Shown here piece after piece: positions 34,601 through 47,459 of a stretch of 64,000 nucleotides of DNA (position 1 is the stretch's first letter; each line of letters begins with the position of its first letter). Under the pieces are notes generated by a model, which was given only the letters and a program-made list of their open reading frames with translations, had not been told where the DNA came from and did no database searches. This stretch comes from Calonectria ilicicola. Lineage: Eukaryota; Ascomycota; Sordariomycetes; Hypocreales; Nectriaceae. The translations under genes and the position numbers were made by a program. The stretch spans positions 5,642,001 to 5,706,000 of the forward strand of contig CP085829.1 of assembly GCA_020809705.1 (NCBI GenBank). Reading direction: 5' to 3'.

Positions 34601-35538
34601 GCCCGGCATGATAATCTCCAATGACCGAGGGACGCCGTACGCAGACGAGCGCCGTGCCGTCCGCGACCAGGTCTGGGAGGGACAGTGGGAGGCGCGTGCG
34701 GCGGAATTCCAATATCCGCGGTCGGGAAGGATCATCGCCTTGCCCGGGCTAGCCGCGTTGCGGGACCGTTACGGCGTCCTCCCGGCGCTTTTTGCCAAAA
34801 GCGCCATCGTCATGTTCAACGTCCTGCAGACAGGGTCATCCCATGCAATGTTCAACTCGTGGGAGAGCGGCCGTTCGTGGCCCTTTGTCCCCGCGTGGAT
34901 GGAGAGGCTGCTCCCGCCGGCCATGAGCATTGACGGTCCGACCACCCAGTGGCTGCTCAACATGTGCGAGGTGGTCAGTGACGAGACCGTTGCCGAATTC
35001 ATGCAGCGCATGGCGCTAGAGCAGGACCAGATGAAGCAGTACGAGCACGTCCCGTGGAACCGAGTTATCCAGGGACTCCGAGACGAGGGAGAGATGGCTG
35101 AGGCCGCATCCTTTCGTCAGTCATTTGTGTGGGACGTTAGTATGGCCATGAGCATGGCCCGTGGCGAACAGACAAACTTCAAGACGCTCGAGCCAGTTAC
35201 TCGATATGACTGGCCAGACAGGTAAGAAATATATTAACATCCCCCCCCTTATCCCTTGCCTTTTTCCATCTCACCCCTCAACCCTTCACCCCTTCCCTCT
35301 GTCGTCTGCGGGGTTGGAAAAGAAGCTCGTGGCTAACCTTGTTTGCTTTGACAGCGGCCTTTTCTGGAACGCCTTCATGATTGATGCTGTGAACCTATAC
35401 TTCATTGCGTCATGGGACACCGCACAGATGAATGACGTCGAGGTTGACGGCCATTGCGACAACCTGGCCGATGTCATGAGGAAGCTAGCAGATGAGAACA
35501 ACTGGGGTAAGAAGGTTCGCGACGTTTTTGCGCGATAA
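31662..35538 (+). CDS. NRPS-like protein, adenylation-thiolation-condensation (A-T-C)
   Basis: Exons 31662-33209, 33279-35221 and 35355-35538 encode 1224 aa. The adenylation domain (about 60-585) has the ATP loop FTSGTTGEPKG near residue 245, YGMSEGAP near 386, MTGDQ near 470, RGGENIYP near 495 and the catalytic Lys580 in SLGKVKK. Its central motif HMPSSHIFALNN looks like an acyl-CoA ligase rather than an amino-acid-specific NRPS A domain, so a carboxylic acid may be the substrate (inference). The carrier domain has FLADSITLL, with Ser639 as the likely phosphopantetheine site; the usual Gly-Gly is absent. The C-terminal condensation-like domain has NHSVFDA at 881-887, so the first His of HHxxxDG is replaced by Asn while His882 and Asp886 remain. 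No thioesterase or reductase follows. The product is unknown. Confidence 0.88.
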
Positions 35539-36535
35539 GCGAAGGGGGGGTTAAGTTACCGAGGGGCTGGATTGGTTTGGTGTATAGGCGTTATTGTGTT
35601 TCCAAGCATGCATGGGTATTCTTGTGAGAGCGAAACAACATGGATTGACCCCAGAATGACTTCTTTTAAACTTAAAGGGCTTTTTGTTGCTATATCACTT
35701 TGGATTTATAGCCACGTGGATTAAAATATGACGATGAGCGAGTATAGAAGAAACGAATCAAATTGAAATTGACGTCACAAACGGAGAACCAGGCAGTTGG
35801 TTGCCATCAAGACTTGACAAAGGTTCCTGATAAGTAAAACATGCTGATTCGGACGGGCGGAACATAACAAAAAAAAGAGATCGAGTGGCAATTGACGTCA
35901 CTCGCTCCATTATGTTGAGGGTATCATTAACTTGTTGCTAAAGGCGCTTAACGCAATAGATAGCCGCATGACGGGGGTAGCCTATAGTGGCAACCGAGGA
36001 CTGGAGTTTCCACACACACCTACCCAATGGAGCTTATCAATCACAGATTCCCCGGACGCAATTATCAGGCCGGGGTAAACTGCGAAACGGAAATCTAATA
36101 TAGTGGGATGGAGAATGTGAATGGTCATGGAAATTGAGCAAGTTTTGCATGATTTTGAAAGTCACCATGTTCAGCGCTCCACTGCTTGTTCATCAAGCAC
36201 CATTTGCTCCCAGAGATCCACTTACAGAATATGGCATCTTCCTACGACATCAATTGACAATTTGTCACCTTCTGAATATCTTTTCTAGTCACGAAATGGA
36301 GATATCACATACCCAAGCCCGTACCTTTACGTTCCTTCCTGTTTAAAGTGTAAGCGTGAGCTCAACTTATGGAGCGATTCGATAAGCTTTTTTCTTTTCT
36401 TTTTTTTTTATAACCCATCATGATTTTTAATCATGGTATTGATAGTCATGGTTTTCTGTGCCATACCGTACAATGAATCTTACTCTTGGCCATGCACAGC
36501 ACTACCCTGAAAAGGCTTCCCAATTAAATATGACC

Positions 36536-37160
36536 GTGACTCAATCTAGTCAACACCAAGGAAACGCTTTTGGTACAATTACACAAGATTTCACAATCAT
36601 ACTAATAGTTTGATTTGCAATTGATCCCCCTCATCGCCATAAATACAACACAGTATGTTCGTCGTCAACTTGATGAATTGATTGGCTCTCACAAAAGTGA
36701 CGGAACTTTGGGTTTTTTTTCGTTGCACTGCAATTTTAGCACCGCACAGTCAGACAACCGGGAGCGGATAAGTTAGCAACCAAAGTTGGGAACATGGGTT
36801 GACGACGACACCGATTCGATCCGAATCCAGCAGCGGGCTAGCCAGAGTCACGATACGTTACGCACATCAACAATGCTAATAAGCCCTAGATCAATTCACC
36901 GGACAACCTCCAAGTTAAAACAGGGCGGCAAAGGCGGAGGGATCACATTCCTCTTGAGTTGATAAAAATAACTAAATAGTCAAGTTGAATTGACGTAATT
37001 ACACTTTGGACACAGTAAGACAAGAGATGTCCTTACAAGCTTTGGCATAACCTTTGTAAATCCCACCACAAGAATGCAACAAGAAGCAAAAGAAGAGACG
37101 AGCTTGATAATGATGTTCATTTCTCTTCTCTACTACAGCCATGAATCACACCTAAAGGCT
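36536..37160 (+). repeat. Diverged duplication, copy A
   Basis: It shares three ordered blocks with copy B. The first is at 36541-36600 (TTTTGGTACAAT...GATTTCACAATCAT), the second at 36724-36748 (GCACTGCAATTTTAGCACC), the third at about 37050-37158 (CTTTGTAAATC and on). Copy A has about 300 bp extra between blocks 2 and 3. Confidence 0.7.
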
Positions 37161-37718
37161 ATATGCATTTATGAAGAGTCTTCCTGCGCGCACACATACA
37201 TCTTGCCAGGTGCACACATAAAGTACTTCAATAACATCAAGATAAAGAAATAAGAATACAATAAATAATTTTATATATTTCTAAACTTATTTATGATAAA
37301 TTAAATTGGGGCCTTAGTATTTTCTTCAGGCTGTCTTAGGATTTCCCAGAAAAGCCCTAGCTAAATAGTTTGACGTGCGCACCTAGCAAAATGCATGTGT
37401 GCCCGCAGAAAGACTCTTTATAAATACTTCTACCTGTACCAGTGAGATTCAACCATGGCTGTTAAAGCTCGCACAATCCCATCGTAAGAACATGTTAACT
37501 AAATCCATCGATTACATACTCGTAGCTGATACTGAAGAAGAAGATCAAGTTACCAGTGGCTTCATTGTAGGCAGGATCTGAATGGAATGGAGATGTCTGA
37601 CACCCAATGTTGCCCCCTTCCCTTTAGAACGAAAGTGTTCACTTTTCCACAATGGTCTCGGCTAGGTAAACTTGCGTGTGCCTATAGCAAGGGTTTTTTG
37701 ATTTTAAATGCGAGCCAG

Positions 37719-38070
37719 GACTCAACTCGATCAACAATGGGGAGCACCTTTTGGTACAATCACGTAGGATTTCACAATCATTCGTGCGGTGAGTGATTGT
37801 TTCTATTGACCCCACAAAGCCATGCACGGCAATGGAGCTCATGCATCGATTGCGTCCTGAAGTTGTCGTGCAATCTCAGTGCGGGTCTGCACTGCAATTT
37901 TAGCACCACACAAGAAGACAAGATCCCCCTTGAAAATTTTTGATAGAAACTTTGTAAATCTCAACATAAGAAGAACAACAGAAATGCAAAAGAAAAGACG
38001 GGCTAGGTATTGATATTGATTTCCCTCTACTGCATCTACGAATTACGACCAAGCGCCCTTCACATTTACA
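37719..38070 (+). repeat. Diverged duplication, copy B
   Basis: The matching blocks are at 37719-37781, 37887-37912 and about 37948-38065, in the same order and orientation as copy A. Identity is highest in block 2 and near CTTTGTAAATC; elsewhere there are many transitions and small indels. Confidence 0.7.
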
Positions 38071-38652
38071 TGTGCTTCTGCTTGTACCAACCATCGTAGA
38101 GTGAAAGCATGGAAACAAAATGCATCGGTTATCTCCAAGAAATAATGATCAGTAGTCATCAGCTATGTTAAATAAAAGGGAAGAGGTTTCATTATTTTTC
38201 ACTCTATACAGGATTGGAAAGGAATCCAACATGCAAACACGAAGTGTATTTCTTCTCCATGACATAGATTAGAAGGCATACCAATCACCACACCAGGATA
38301 ATTGATTACACACCCAAGTCATTATTACCAGACAGATTCACTAATGTCTAATAAAGACCATGGGGACAAATTGTAATTCTTATTAGGGATATCCCCTTCT
38401 CTTCAATTAAGTTACATACAAATCTAGTGGTGTGGTGTATAACTACACGGGCAAAATCCTGTGCCCTCTATTAGGGAAGAATCTTCATTTCCCTTTAACT
38501 TCTAAAAACAAGAAAAAACATCAATCTCGATTTCCTTTTTGTCCGAGATAGCAAGCAATGATTGGCTTCATTCTTTGATGAAAAAATAAATGGAAAGTTT
38601 TTCAGTATTTTTTTTTCGCTGATTATTTGATTTGGTTCAGTGGCCTGCGAAT

Positions 38653-41600
38653 TTAGGCCTTCTTCTCCTTGGGCTTCTTGGGCACACGCGCAAGGTAGTA
38701 AACACCAAGAGCAGCGGCAACATTGAAGAAGATGTAGACCCAGAGGAGACCAAAGTTGCGCCATCGGTCCTTGTAGTATGAGCCGACGTTGGCAAGGAAG
38801 ACATTGGTGGAGCTGATGGAGCAGAACTCGCAGTTCTTGGTAGCGTTGTTGTCGACGAAGTAACCACCGGCGATGTCAATGTACTTGCCCATGAACTCGA
38901 TGCAGGTCTGGCCGTTGGGAGGGTTGAACTTGGAGAACTCGTTGGCGGCACAGACCACGTCGGTGTTGGCCACGGCTGTCGACAACATGCCACTGACCAA
39001 ATAAGTGAATGGTGACACTCGGTACATGAAGATCCAGAAGCGAGGGAGGCTGTCAGAAGTGGCCAAAACACCACAGAAGATCAAGCAAAGCATAAACATC
39101 AAGTTGGCAACGTTGGCACCGGCCTCGGCGGTCTCGAATCCAGCAATGATGAATGTCGAGAAGGTACCGGTGAAGATGAGGAACATGAACAGGAAGAGGA
39201 ACATGAGAGCACCACGCTCAGTCAGCTGGCCAGCCGCAGAGGCGTTGTTGTAAAGACCGACAGGGTAGTACCAGCAGAAGAACATGATGACGGCCATCAG
39301 CGTATTCCAAGGAAGTTCGACAATGATCTGCGAGAGCATGAAGACCTTCCACGAGTAGACCTTGGAAGGTCTCTCGCGGACTTCGTACAGGGAACGCTGG
39401 ATGACGAATTGGGGCATAGACTGTTGGCAAAGCTGACCGAAGATAGTAAGCAAGTTGAAGATGGCAAACATCTGGTTCTGGAGACCCTGGATACTGTTGG
39501 GAGCGTTGAAGAAGACGAAACCAATGAACATGGCAACCAGGGTGCACAGAGCGGCCTTGGAGTAGATGTAGACGGGAGTACGCCAGTACTGCTGGAAAAC
39601 ACGGAAGAGAACCTCGCGCATCTGCTGGGCGAAGGGGGCGGCAAACTCGTTGTAGCTGGTAGGGTCATCGTTGATAAGGTCAGCAGAGCCCTGTTTCTCA
39701 CGCTTAATGTTCTCCAATTCGTCCTGAACAGCTTCGTACTCGGGGCTGCCGCGCCAAGCCTCAAACCAGTCGACATCAGAGTGGGATCCAGGAGCAGCAC
39801 CGATAACCTCAAGCATCCATTCGGCAGGGTTAGCATCAGCAGGGCAGGTAAGACCGCTGGTACGCTCGAAGTAGCTGGTCATGACCTTGGAGTTTTCACC
39901 GATATCACCAAAGTAGACAGTTCGGCCACCCTTGGCAAGGAACAGAAGACGGTCGAATCGCTGGAAGAGCATAGCAGAGGGCTGGTGGATAGTGCAGAGA
40001 ACAGCCTGGCCAGCCTTGGTCAGCTTCTCAAGGAGATCGAGAATAGCCCAGGAAGTTTGAGAGTCAAGACCGGAAGTAGGCTCGTCGACGAAGAGCAGCA
40101 GAGGAGGCTTAGCAGCAAGCTCGACACCAATGGTAAGACGCTTGCGCTGTTCAACGTTGAGACCTTCACCAGGAACACCGACAATGGCATCAGCATACTC
40201 CTCCATGTCAAGCAGCTTAATGACCTGCTCAACGTAGGCAAGCTTCTCTTCACGGGGAACATGGGCGGGCTGACGGAGGATGGCACTGAAGTTGAGGGCC
40301 TCACGGACAGTAGAGGTCTGAAGGTGAAGATCCTGCTGTTGGACGTAACCGGTCTTGCGCTGGAAGGACATGTCACGAGGACGTCCGTCGACCAACATCT
40401 CACCAGTGATGACACCCATGGAAGTACGATCAGCAAGGCAATCAAGGAGAGTGGTCTTTCCGGCACCAGAGACACCCATCAGAGCAGTCAGAGTACCGGG
40501 CTTGACCCAACCGTCGACGTGATCCAGAATGCGGCGAGTCTCGTTCTTGATCTGCACCTCGTAGCAAACATCGTGCCACTGGAAGATGGAAGTCTGCTCC
40601 TGGAGAATGTTACCGGCGTCCTTGTTGTTGCGGCTTCGGGTGCGCTCAGCGGTGACGACGGGGCCAATGTGGGCCATAGCAGCCTCAGGGTCGCTGTGCT
40701 TCTTCTCGGCATTGGCGACGACAGCGGGCTTGTGACCACGGCGGTAGACCAGGACTTCACCCTTGGACTTCTTCTCAGAAACCAACTCGGCACTGACCAT
40801 GTAGGTGATGGTGAACAGGCAGATCCAGGCAATGAGAATTCCAAAGTTGCGCCATCGGTGCTCCCACCGGTAGTTGTAAGCGGACTCAACGTAGTCGTCA
40901 CCGTTGACATAGGCTCTGCCCTGGACAGCACCAACAGCACTGCACACACGGTTGGCCTCAGAAACGTTCTCGTATCCAGCAACGCTAGGGCTGGGGACGA
41001 AGCTGTTGCAAGGGAAATCGCGACCGTGGAACTCGTTGACCATTAAAGCCTCAAAGACGTAGGAGAGAGGGTCGATCCAGTACAGCCACTTGCACCAGCC
41101 AAGCATGTAACGCTTAGGGATAACGAAACCGGTGAAGATGACAAGATCCAGAATGAGAATAGCGGCAGGAACCAAGGCCTGGAACAGAGTTCGCGAGGCA
41201 GAGGCAATGGTACGGAAGATCATGGACATGACAATGACAGTGAAGAACGAGTAGAGCAGGAAGAAGAAGAAGGGGCCAGGCTCTCGTCGCAGGTTTGTCA
41301 TAAAGTAGAGCGAAATGTTGAAAATGATACAGTTCGCAATCTTGTACGGCATGTCGCAAAGCATGGAAGAAATGGCCTCGGCAGATGGATGGTACAGAGC
41401 ATATCGGCTGTGTTTTTCGACAATGGGACGTTGGGCATACAGGGTCAGAATCTGTTGTATGTTAGAACATGACATAAGCGGCCAAACAGAGAAAAAAATA
41501 AACTCACCTCGAGGGCACTAGCAAAGGCATTCATTAGACAAGCGAAGAACAGGAGAGCACCACGCTGGAAGAAGCTAGATGTTGTGTGGTCTAGGTTGTA

Positions 41601-43391
41601 GAACACACTACCAATAATCAAGGACATGCAGAAGTTTCCAATCAGAGAACCAAGAGTCAGACCGGGATCACCAGTCAAACGCTTCCAGCCACGCCATAAG
41701 CAGAGCTGGATTTGCTGGTTGTAGGACAGAGTGAAGGGTGACTTGGCACGCTGACCCTTGGCCTGCTGTGCCTGCTTGGAAGCACGGAAAGCCTCAGCAT
41801 CAGGACCATTGATGGGGTGAGCAGTCTTGTACTCTTCAATCTCGGCCTGCAGCGCCTTGTACTCGGCGCTGTTCTTCCAGCAAGCGGCAAACTCATCTGG
41901 AGTTCTAGGCACCTTGCCCTCGAAGCCCTTTCGCACAACACGCTCCAGAGGCGCAGTCATGGAGGTGAGGAAATCAGGAGTGGTCTGACGAGCGGGGCAT
42001 TCGAAACCCAGGTTGATGAAGTACTGTCGAGCAGCATCGGCACGGCCAAAGTAGATTTGGCGACCCTCGTAGAGAACTGTGGCCTTGTCAAAGAGATCAT
42101 AGGCGCTCTGGGGAGCCTGGTAAATGGAGACAACAGCGGTGTTGTTGAAGAGCTCGGTCTGGAGGCGCAGGGTCTTGCAGAACTCGACAGCGTTGGCGGA
42201 ATCGAGACCTCGAGTCGAGTTATCCCAGCACTGGAGGGGAGCACCAGACAGGGCAGCCTCAGAAATGGTAACACGCTTGCGCTCACCACCTGAGACACCT
42301 CGGATGTACTCGTTACCAACTCGGGTGTTCATGGTGTGCGAAATACCAAACATGGCCATGACGACATCTCGGAGGTGGTCGGCGAATTCATTTCGGGTGA
42401 GGCCATCAGGAATGTGGCGAGGCTGGCGGGCTCGGGCGGCGAAGGTGAGGGTATCGCCAACAGACAGTTGGGGGAAGTGGACATCAACCTCGGCGGTGTA
42501 AATGGCCTCGCCACGGTGGTAGCTGTGCATTTCCTTGGCGGACATACCTGCAGCAATTACATCAGCGTCGATTCGGCAAAGTGCATGTGAAACAAATCCG
42601 CAGCATGTGTTGGCGCACACTCGTGGCATCCAACTCAGACTGTTTTACGGTGCACAGGCATGATCCGAACTCCATATTCCCAGTCGCCGGGGATCTTGTG
42701 CCATTTTTAGGATTGGATTGGAATTTGACTTACCCTGGTAGTTAAAGTAGGAACCATCGTCAACGTAGATACCGTTGGTCTCACCAGCGACCGTCTTCAG
42801 CATGGTGGAGCAACCAGAACCGGGAGGTCCTAGCACGACGAGCATCTCGCCGTTGCGAACAATGCCGTCAAACTGGCGCAGAATGTCGATGCGGTTACCA
42901 TTGTTGCCGCTTGCACGGTTGAAGACGGAGCCGAGGGACATCCAAACGTTGGCCACATCCTTCTGGTAGTCGCTAGACTCGCCGAAACCGTACACATTGA
43001 GGTTCTGGAAGGCCACACCGGCCGATCTGAAGGAAGAGCCTTGCTCCTGAGCGAGAGCGACGATGGACTTGGCCCACTCGCGAGCACTGAAGTTGGGTGA
43101 ATGAGGGTTGAGGGCGGAGTTTTCATCGGCCTTGAAAGGGCTGGCGCCACCACGGGCATGCGCCGCAGAACGCTGGGAGACGGTGCGAGCAAGAGCCTGT
43201 ACTAGCGAGGTGCGGCGCTCCATCTCAGAGTCGTCATCCTCGCCGAGCGTCTCGGCGGGAGACGGCGCGACTTTCTCGTTGAGATCCGATGTCGAGCCCT
43301 GCTTTATCGTTCTATCATCATCGTTGGTGTTGGTGGAGGGAACCACAGGGTTGATGTCCTGGTGGTCGTTTGTTCCCGGAGTCGCAGTCAT
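38653..43391 (-). CDS. PDR/CDR-type ABC multidrug transporter (ABCG)
   Basis: Exons 43391-42734, 42547-41508 and 41451-38653 encode 1498 aa, the normal full-length PDR size. The order is NBD1-TMD1-NBD2-TMD2. NBD1 has the fungal degenerate Walker A GPPGSGCS (188-195, Cys in place of Lys), signature VSGGERKR (304-311) and Walker B ending [10 protein letters not shown] (326-335, Asn in place of the catalytic Glu). NBD2 has a canonical Walker [10 protein letters not shown] near 890, a degenerate signature region ([12 protein letters not shown]) and Walker [13 protein letters not shown]. This asymmetry is normal for Cdr1/Pdr5 pumps, which export azoles, sterols and other hydrophobic compounds from the plasma membrane. 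Intron 1 is 186 nt; intron 2 is 56 nt. It is the closest transporter to the A-T-C gene. Confidence 0.97.
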
Positions 43392-46300
43392 TGCGGGCGT
43401 GGGTGCGCCTGGTGGCGTCTTGTATCTGCTAGAGGTGTCGCAATTGGCGCCAGGTAGCAGAAATCAGGAAAAATGATGCCGCTCTGGTTATATATATGTC
43501 TGCTGCTGGCAGTGGCAGCCAGGAAGGGTGACGTTGCTGTTTGTGAAAGTGACCCGTATCCCGTGACAGGAGAAGAAGTGTCGGCCCCAAGGAAGAGAAA
43601 AGACACCAAGGGGTTGAAAGGGATTAATTAGGTACAAGAGCAAGGACCGACACCCAAAGGGGATACAAACGAAGAGGCAATGGTTCGAAAAAAAGAAGGC
43701 TTCACCAGACGATGGGGGCCGGCGCGAGTAAAATAATAAACGACTCCTCCTCAGCTCCTGGAGATAAACTTGAATTGGCGGGATGCGCTCGCACACACTA
43801 ATACCAGATGCAAGGTTCCTCAGCGGCGGTGGGGCGGGTGTGGGATCTGGCGCAAAATTAGCTTCCCGGCGGGTGTGCTGCAACTGTGCGGTACCTCAAA
43901 CGCGTGCCTGCGGACGCCCTGCGACCATGTACTGTGGCCTCTGTGCGAATAGGGGGTGTGCAGACGCCCGGGGTGCCTGTCAGTTGGGTGGTCCACCAAG
44001 GTCCGCAGAGCCACTGAGCCTGCGAGGAGCCCTACGATGCGCAGCCCTAAAAGCCTCTAGCGCAGCGACTGCCTGCTGCTGTCGGATAGTTTACGCCTAA
44101 GATATCCGACACCCTACGGGAGTAAATTCACCATTCTAGGGGGGTGACGACAGCAGCGTCCACTGTTGACTGCCCACTGCCCACTACAACCCACGAGCCT
44201 ACCTTACCTATCCAGCAACCTTCAAACCATGTTTTCTCGGGAACCGTATTGAACCGCTGTCCGGAGAACCCCAGTCGTCTGCGTGCTGCACCTTGTTCAG
44301 GACCTCCCACATTGGGGCGCCATCTTCCATCTGCATGCTGGCTGCTCCGATTTGTGCCATGGTGGCCATGCCTCTCTCCGCAATTCTCCGCAGGCAAGTC
44401 ATGACGCATCCAGATCCAACATCCACGACGGGTTGGCGGGTTCGTCGCAGTTTATGAAGACCCCGACCCGATAGCGTTGTGAGGGATCCAGGGGTGATTG
44501 AGAATGATGACGAGCCACACGGAGTCAGCATGGAGCAGTATGCCAGCAAACGTGCTAAGCGATAATCTACTGGACCTGGGATCCGGCTCCACCCCTAAGT
44601 CCGCTGGTGGGATGCACCCTTTGGGGTGGGTGTGTGTGTGGTGCATGGTGGGTGCATCCATCTCTCTGCCAATCCCAACGGTTACTCTTTTGAGACGGTT
44701 TGTTCCCATCCCGTCTGCGTCATGAACAATCAACAGACAAACGGTGAGGGCATTTACGGTCAGGTTTTACTTGTTCTCATGACAAGCCAAGAAATTCGTG
44801 GCTCTTCGTTCCGAGCCGATGGCCCTGTGCATGTATGTGCATGTGTGTGTATATTTACGGACCCAACGTGCACGGCACCTCCCCAAATCTGACGGCTTAC
44901 AGATTAAATAAAGTACCGTACAGGACTTGTCGATCCCTTTGGCGAGATGGCAACAACGGGCTGTGCAAAAAACGGGCTTGAACAGGCATGGTGGCTCACA
45001 TCAGCGACGTTGGATAGGTTTCTTTTCGGGGGTCCTTGAAGCTGCGGCCCGGGTTGCCAGATTTACGACCCTGGCTTGATCGGTGGGCATCATCTATCTA
45101 GACACTATGGCGGGGTGGAACAATGGCCATTACCCAAAACAGGACTCGAATATTCGACCCAATAAAGTACTGACCGCACAGCCGGCTCTGACCTGACGTG
45201 ACTTAACATGACTTGACTTCACTCGACTTGAGTTGCCCTGCCTGCCGCCTTGAATGAATGGAAGAGGCAGTGAGCAGCATGTCAGCCCTCGGGCTCCGCT
45301 GTGCTGCCGTGTATGCAGGTCTTGTGTGTCGTGGCGTTGGTGGTATTTTGCGAATCCCATTGAGCAAGTTATGAGACCAAAGTGAGCAACTTACTACCGG
45401 AAGCCCAGTCGCGAAAAAGAGCCAAGACACCAACTCGCATCCGGTTGGACCCGCCGTATCGTTGGGTTCCCCACGCGTATTGAGTCAAACTCGAATCCGA
45501 ATCCGACCGCTAGCGTGCACGTCCGCTTGTCTTATTTTTGCCATGAGTGCTCGTTTTGTTTTTTTCGCTCCTCTCATCTGACAGCAGGTTTTCTTGGCTG
45601 CTGGCCCCGTTGAAACCCATCTTGTGATGGGGGGCTCAAGTGGTCCCCGACGACGGGTTTCCCGAGAGTTGGTTTTGTATTTGCATCTGCACATGTTCAA
45701 CTGGGCTGACTGACTGGCTGGCTGCTTGAACAAACAACGCTTCTCCATCTCGTCGTAATCTGTGCCTCTCTCGCATCTGCTCAAATCAGCACAGCGAATC
45801 CCCTGCACGTAACCCGCAACCCTTGATCACATCTCCCCCAATCGGCTCCGATTCAGACGGCCCAGGGATCAGGATCAGGATCAGGGCCAGGGGTGCTGAG
45901 TGAGTCTGACACGGCCATACCATTGGTCCGTTGCCACCCTCCCTCAGCCAGCCAACGGGGGGGGAGAAGCCGGGTGGGCCTGGAGCTTCGGGGTCTTCGA
46001 GCAACCCGACAATCCGCCCCGCGAACCCGTCAGCCCGTCCCGAACCAGATCAGCCACTCCAAAGCGCACACTGCCAACTAGTGGGTGTATGGCGCTGCCC
46101 CATGGCGGCCGCTCCTGAAGGAATCATCTTGCGTGCCTGTGAGATGCGCGACTCCAATGGGCAATGGGGGCATTGACGTATATGGATGTAACCCACCAAC
46201 AAGTGATTACATCACGCACTAGAATAGCCATGATATTCTTGTACAATCAATATGTCCCTCCAACGGCCCAACGACCCAACCGCTCTTCATCTGTAGGACT

Positions 46301-47090
46301 TGTGACTCTGACTGACTGACTTGGGCCAACCCAACGACTCCATCTCATGTGCACTATGACACTAATTGGACTCTCATTTTCTTGGCTTGCCACTCATCGC
46401 GCTCGGTTTCGGTCTGACATTTTACTTGTTTTTTCGACAATGACTGATATCAGCCTCTGCAGCGAATCATTGGCACTGCATTGCGCAATCTGGTCGGGTT
46501 CGGTCCAATTGCTATCCGATTGCGCATCATCAAAAGATCTTCTCCATCCTGACCCCGTAATTCCAAGATGCAGTAGGCCAAGGCCCAGCTTTCGTCCAGC
46601 ACTTTGCGCGACACGCGACAACAGCAAATATTAGGTTGCCAAGGTCCAGCACCGCACCGCGGTCTGACCCTGCCGCATTTCGTATATGACCGAACTTGGA
46701 CATGCCTGGCCGGCTCCAGCTCCAGGTTACGAATATGCGCCTCCGCAGTTTAGCAGGCGATCACAGCCCACCCAGTGGAAAGTGTAATGCAAACAAGGCC
46801 TCCGACCGGACGAACTTTCTTGGGGCCCGTTACCAGGTGAGCCATCGTGATCCGGCGAAAACTTGCCAAGACTTGTCAGGCATCTGCCCAGTCGGCATAG
46901 ATTCCTTGATACTTTGAGCTTGCATACACGCGTATAGCAAGTCGCCAGGTGTTGTAATGCGAGACCGAGAAATACAATAAAACCAAATATTGTGCTGTTG
47001 CTATATACAGTTTTACAGCATGCTGCCATGGTGTCTCAATCAAGTCTCTCATTCAAACCCATCCATATCTATCTAGCCTGCACACACACC
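43392..47090. other. ABC transporter upstream region and gene-poor DNA
   Basis: No gene supported. The first several hundred bases are the promoter of the ABC transporter. Further out are imperfect TGACT-type repeats near 45184-45232 and 46300-46322, and GATCAG repeats near 45867-45885. The open frames on both strands lack protein-like composition. Confidence 0.6.
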
Positions 47091-47459
47091 TCAAGCACAC
47101 CCCTCCCTCACTCCCTCCAACTCGGTGAACCGCTGCCGTGTGTAAATGCGGTTCCCTCCTCCCCCCCTCTGTAAAAACCCATAGTCAGCCTCAAGGTGAG
47201 CAACTGCTACACCAGCCAGTAGAATCACAACCAGAATAGCAACAAATCTGAAGCAATCTCCCCCTGCGCTGCTTCGTGGATCTTGCCCATGCGGGAAATT
47301 GAGAATGGGGCCCTCCCCGTCCGCAACTCCGCCCGCTATCCAGACGGCTGGCTCCACTCCGCCGCTGCGGCGGAGTCTCTCCCCAAGCTGCGACACGCCT
47401 GAGGGCACAACCAAAAGCTGAGGCCTAGCCGGGGCCGCCTGCCAAGGGGGGTGGTGCAT
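47091..47459 (-). CDS. Possible small single-pass membrane protein
   Basis: An ATG-initiated 122-aa frame in a locally GC-rich island. It is Pro/Gly/Arg-rich up to residue 75, then has a single hydrophobic segment FRFVAILVVILLAGVAVAHL, then a Gly-rich tail. No homology is recognised and no start context argues strongly for it. Kept because a membrane helix in an otherwise non-hydrophobic frame is more than chance usually gives; it may still be noncoding. Confidence 0.2.
   Translation of the reverse strand: MHHPPWQAAPARPQLLVVPSGVSQLGERLRRSGGVEPAVWIAGGVADGEGPILNFPHGQDPRSSAGGDCFRFVAILVVILLAGVAVAHLEADYGFLQRGGGGNRIYTRQRFTELEGVREGCA

Larger units (their letters stand above)
35539..38652. other. 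AT-rich 3.1-kb spacer
   Basis: Clearly lower in GC than its surroundings and without supported genes. It contains two diverged copies of one noncoding segment (listed separately) and many short stop-ridden frames. Convergent 3' ends of the A-T-C gene and the ABC transporter flank it. It may be a remnant of an old mobile element, but no terminal repeats or transposase were seen. Confidence 0.6.

Noticed and set aside
39409..41046. 545-aa open frame on + strand
   Set aside because: It is exactly antisense to exon 3 of the ABC transporter. Long antisense frames are expected from biased third-position codon use, and the sequence is Val/Leu/Gly/Thr-rich without any domain.
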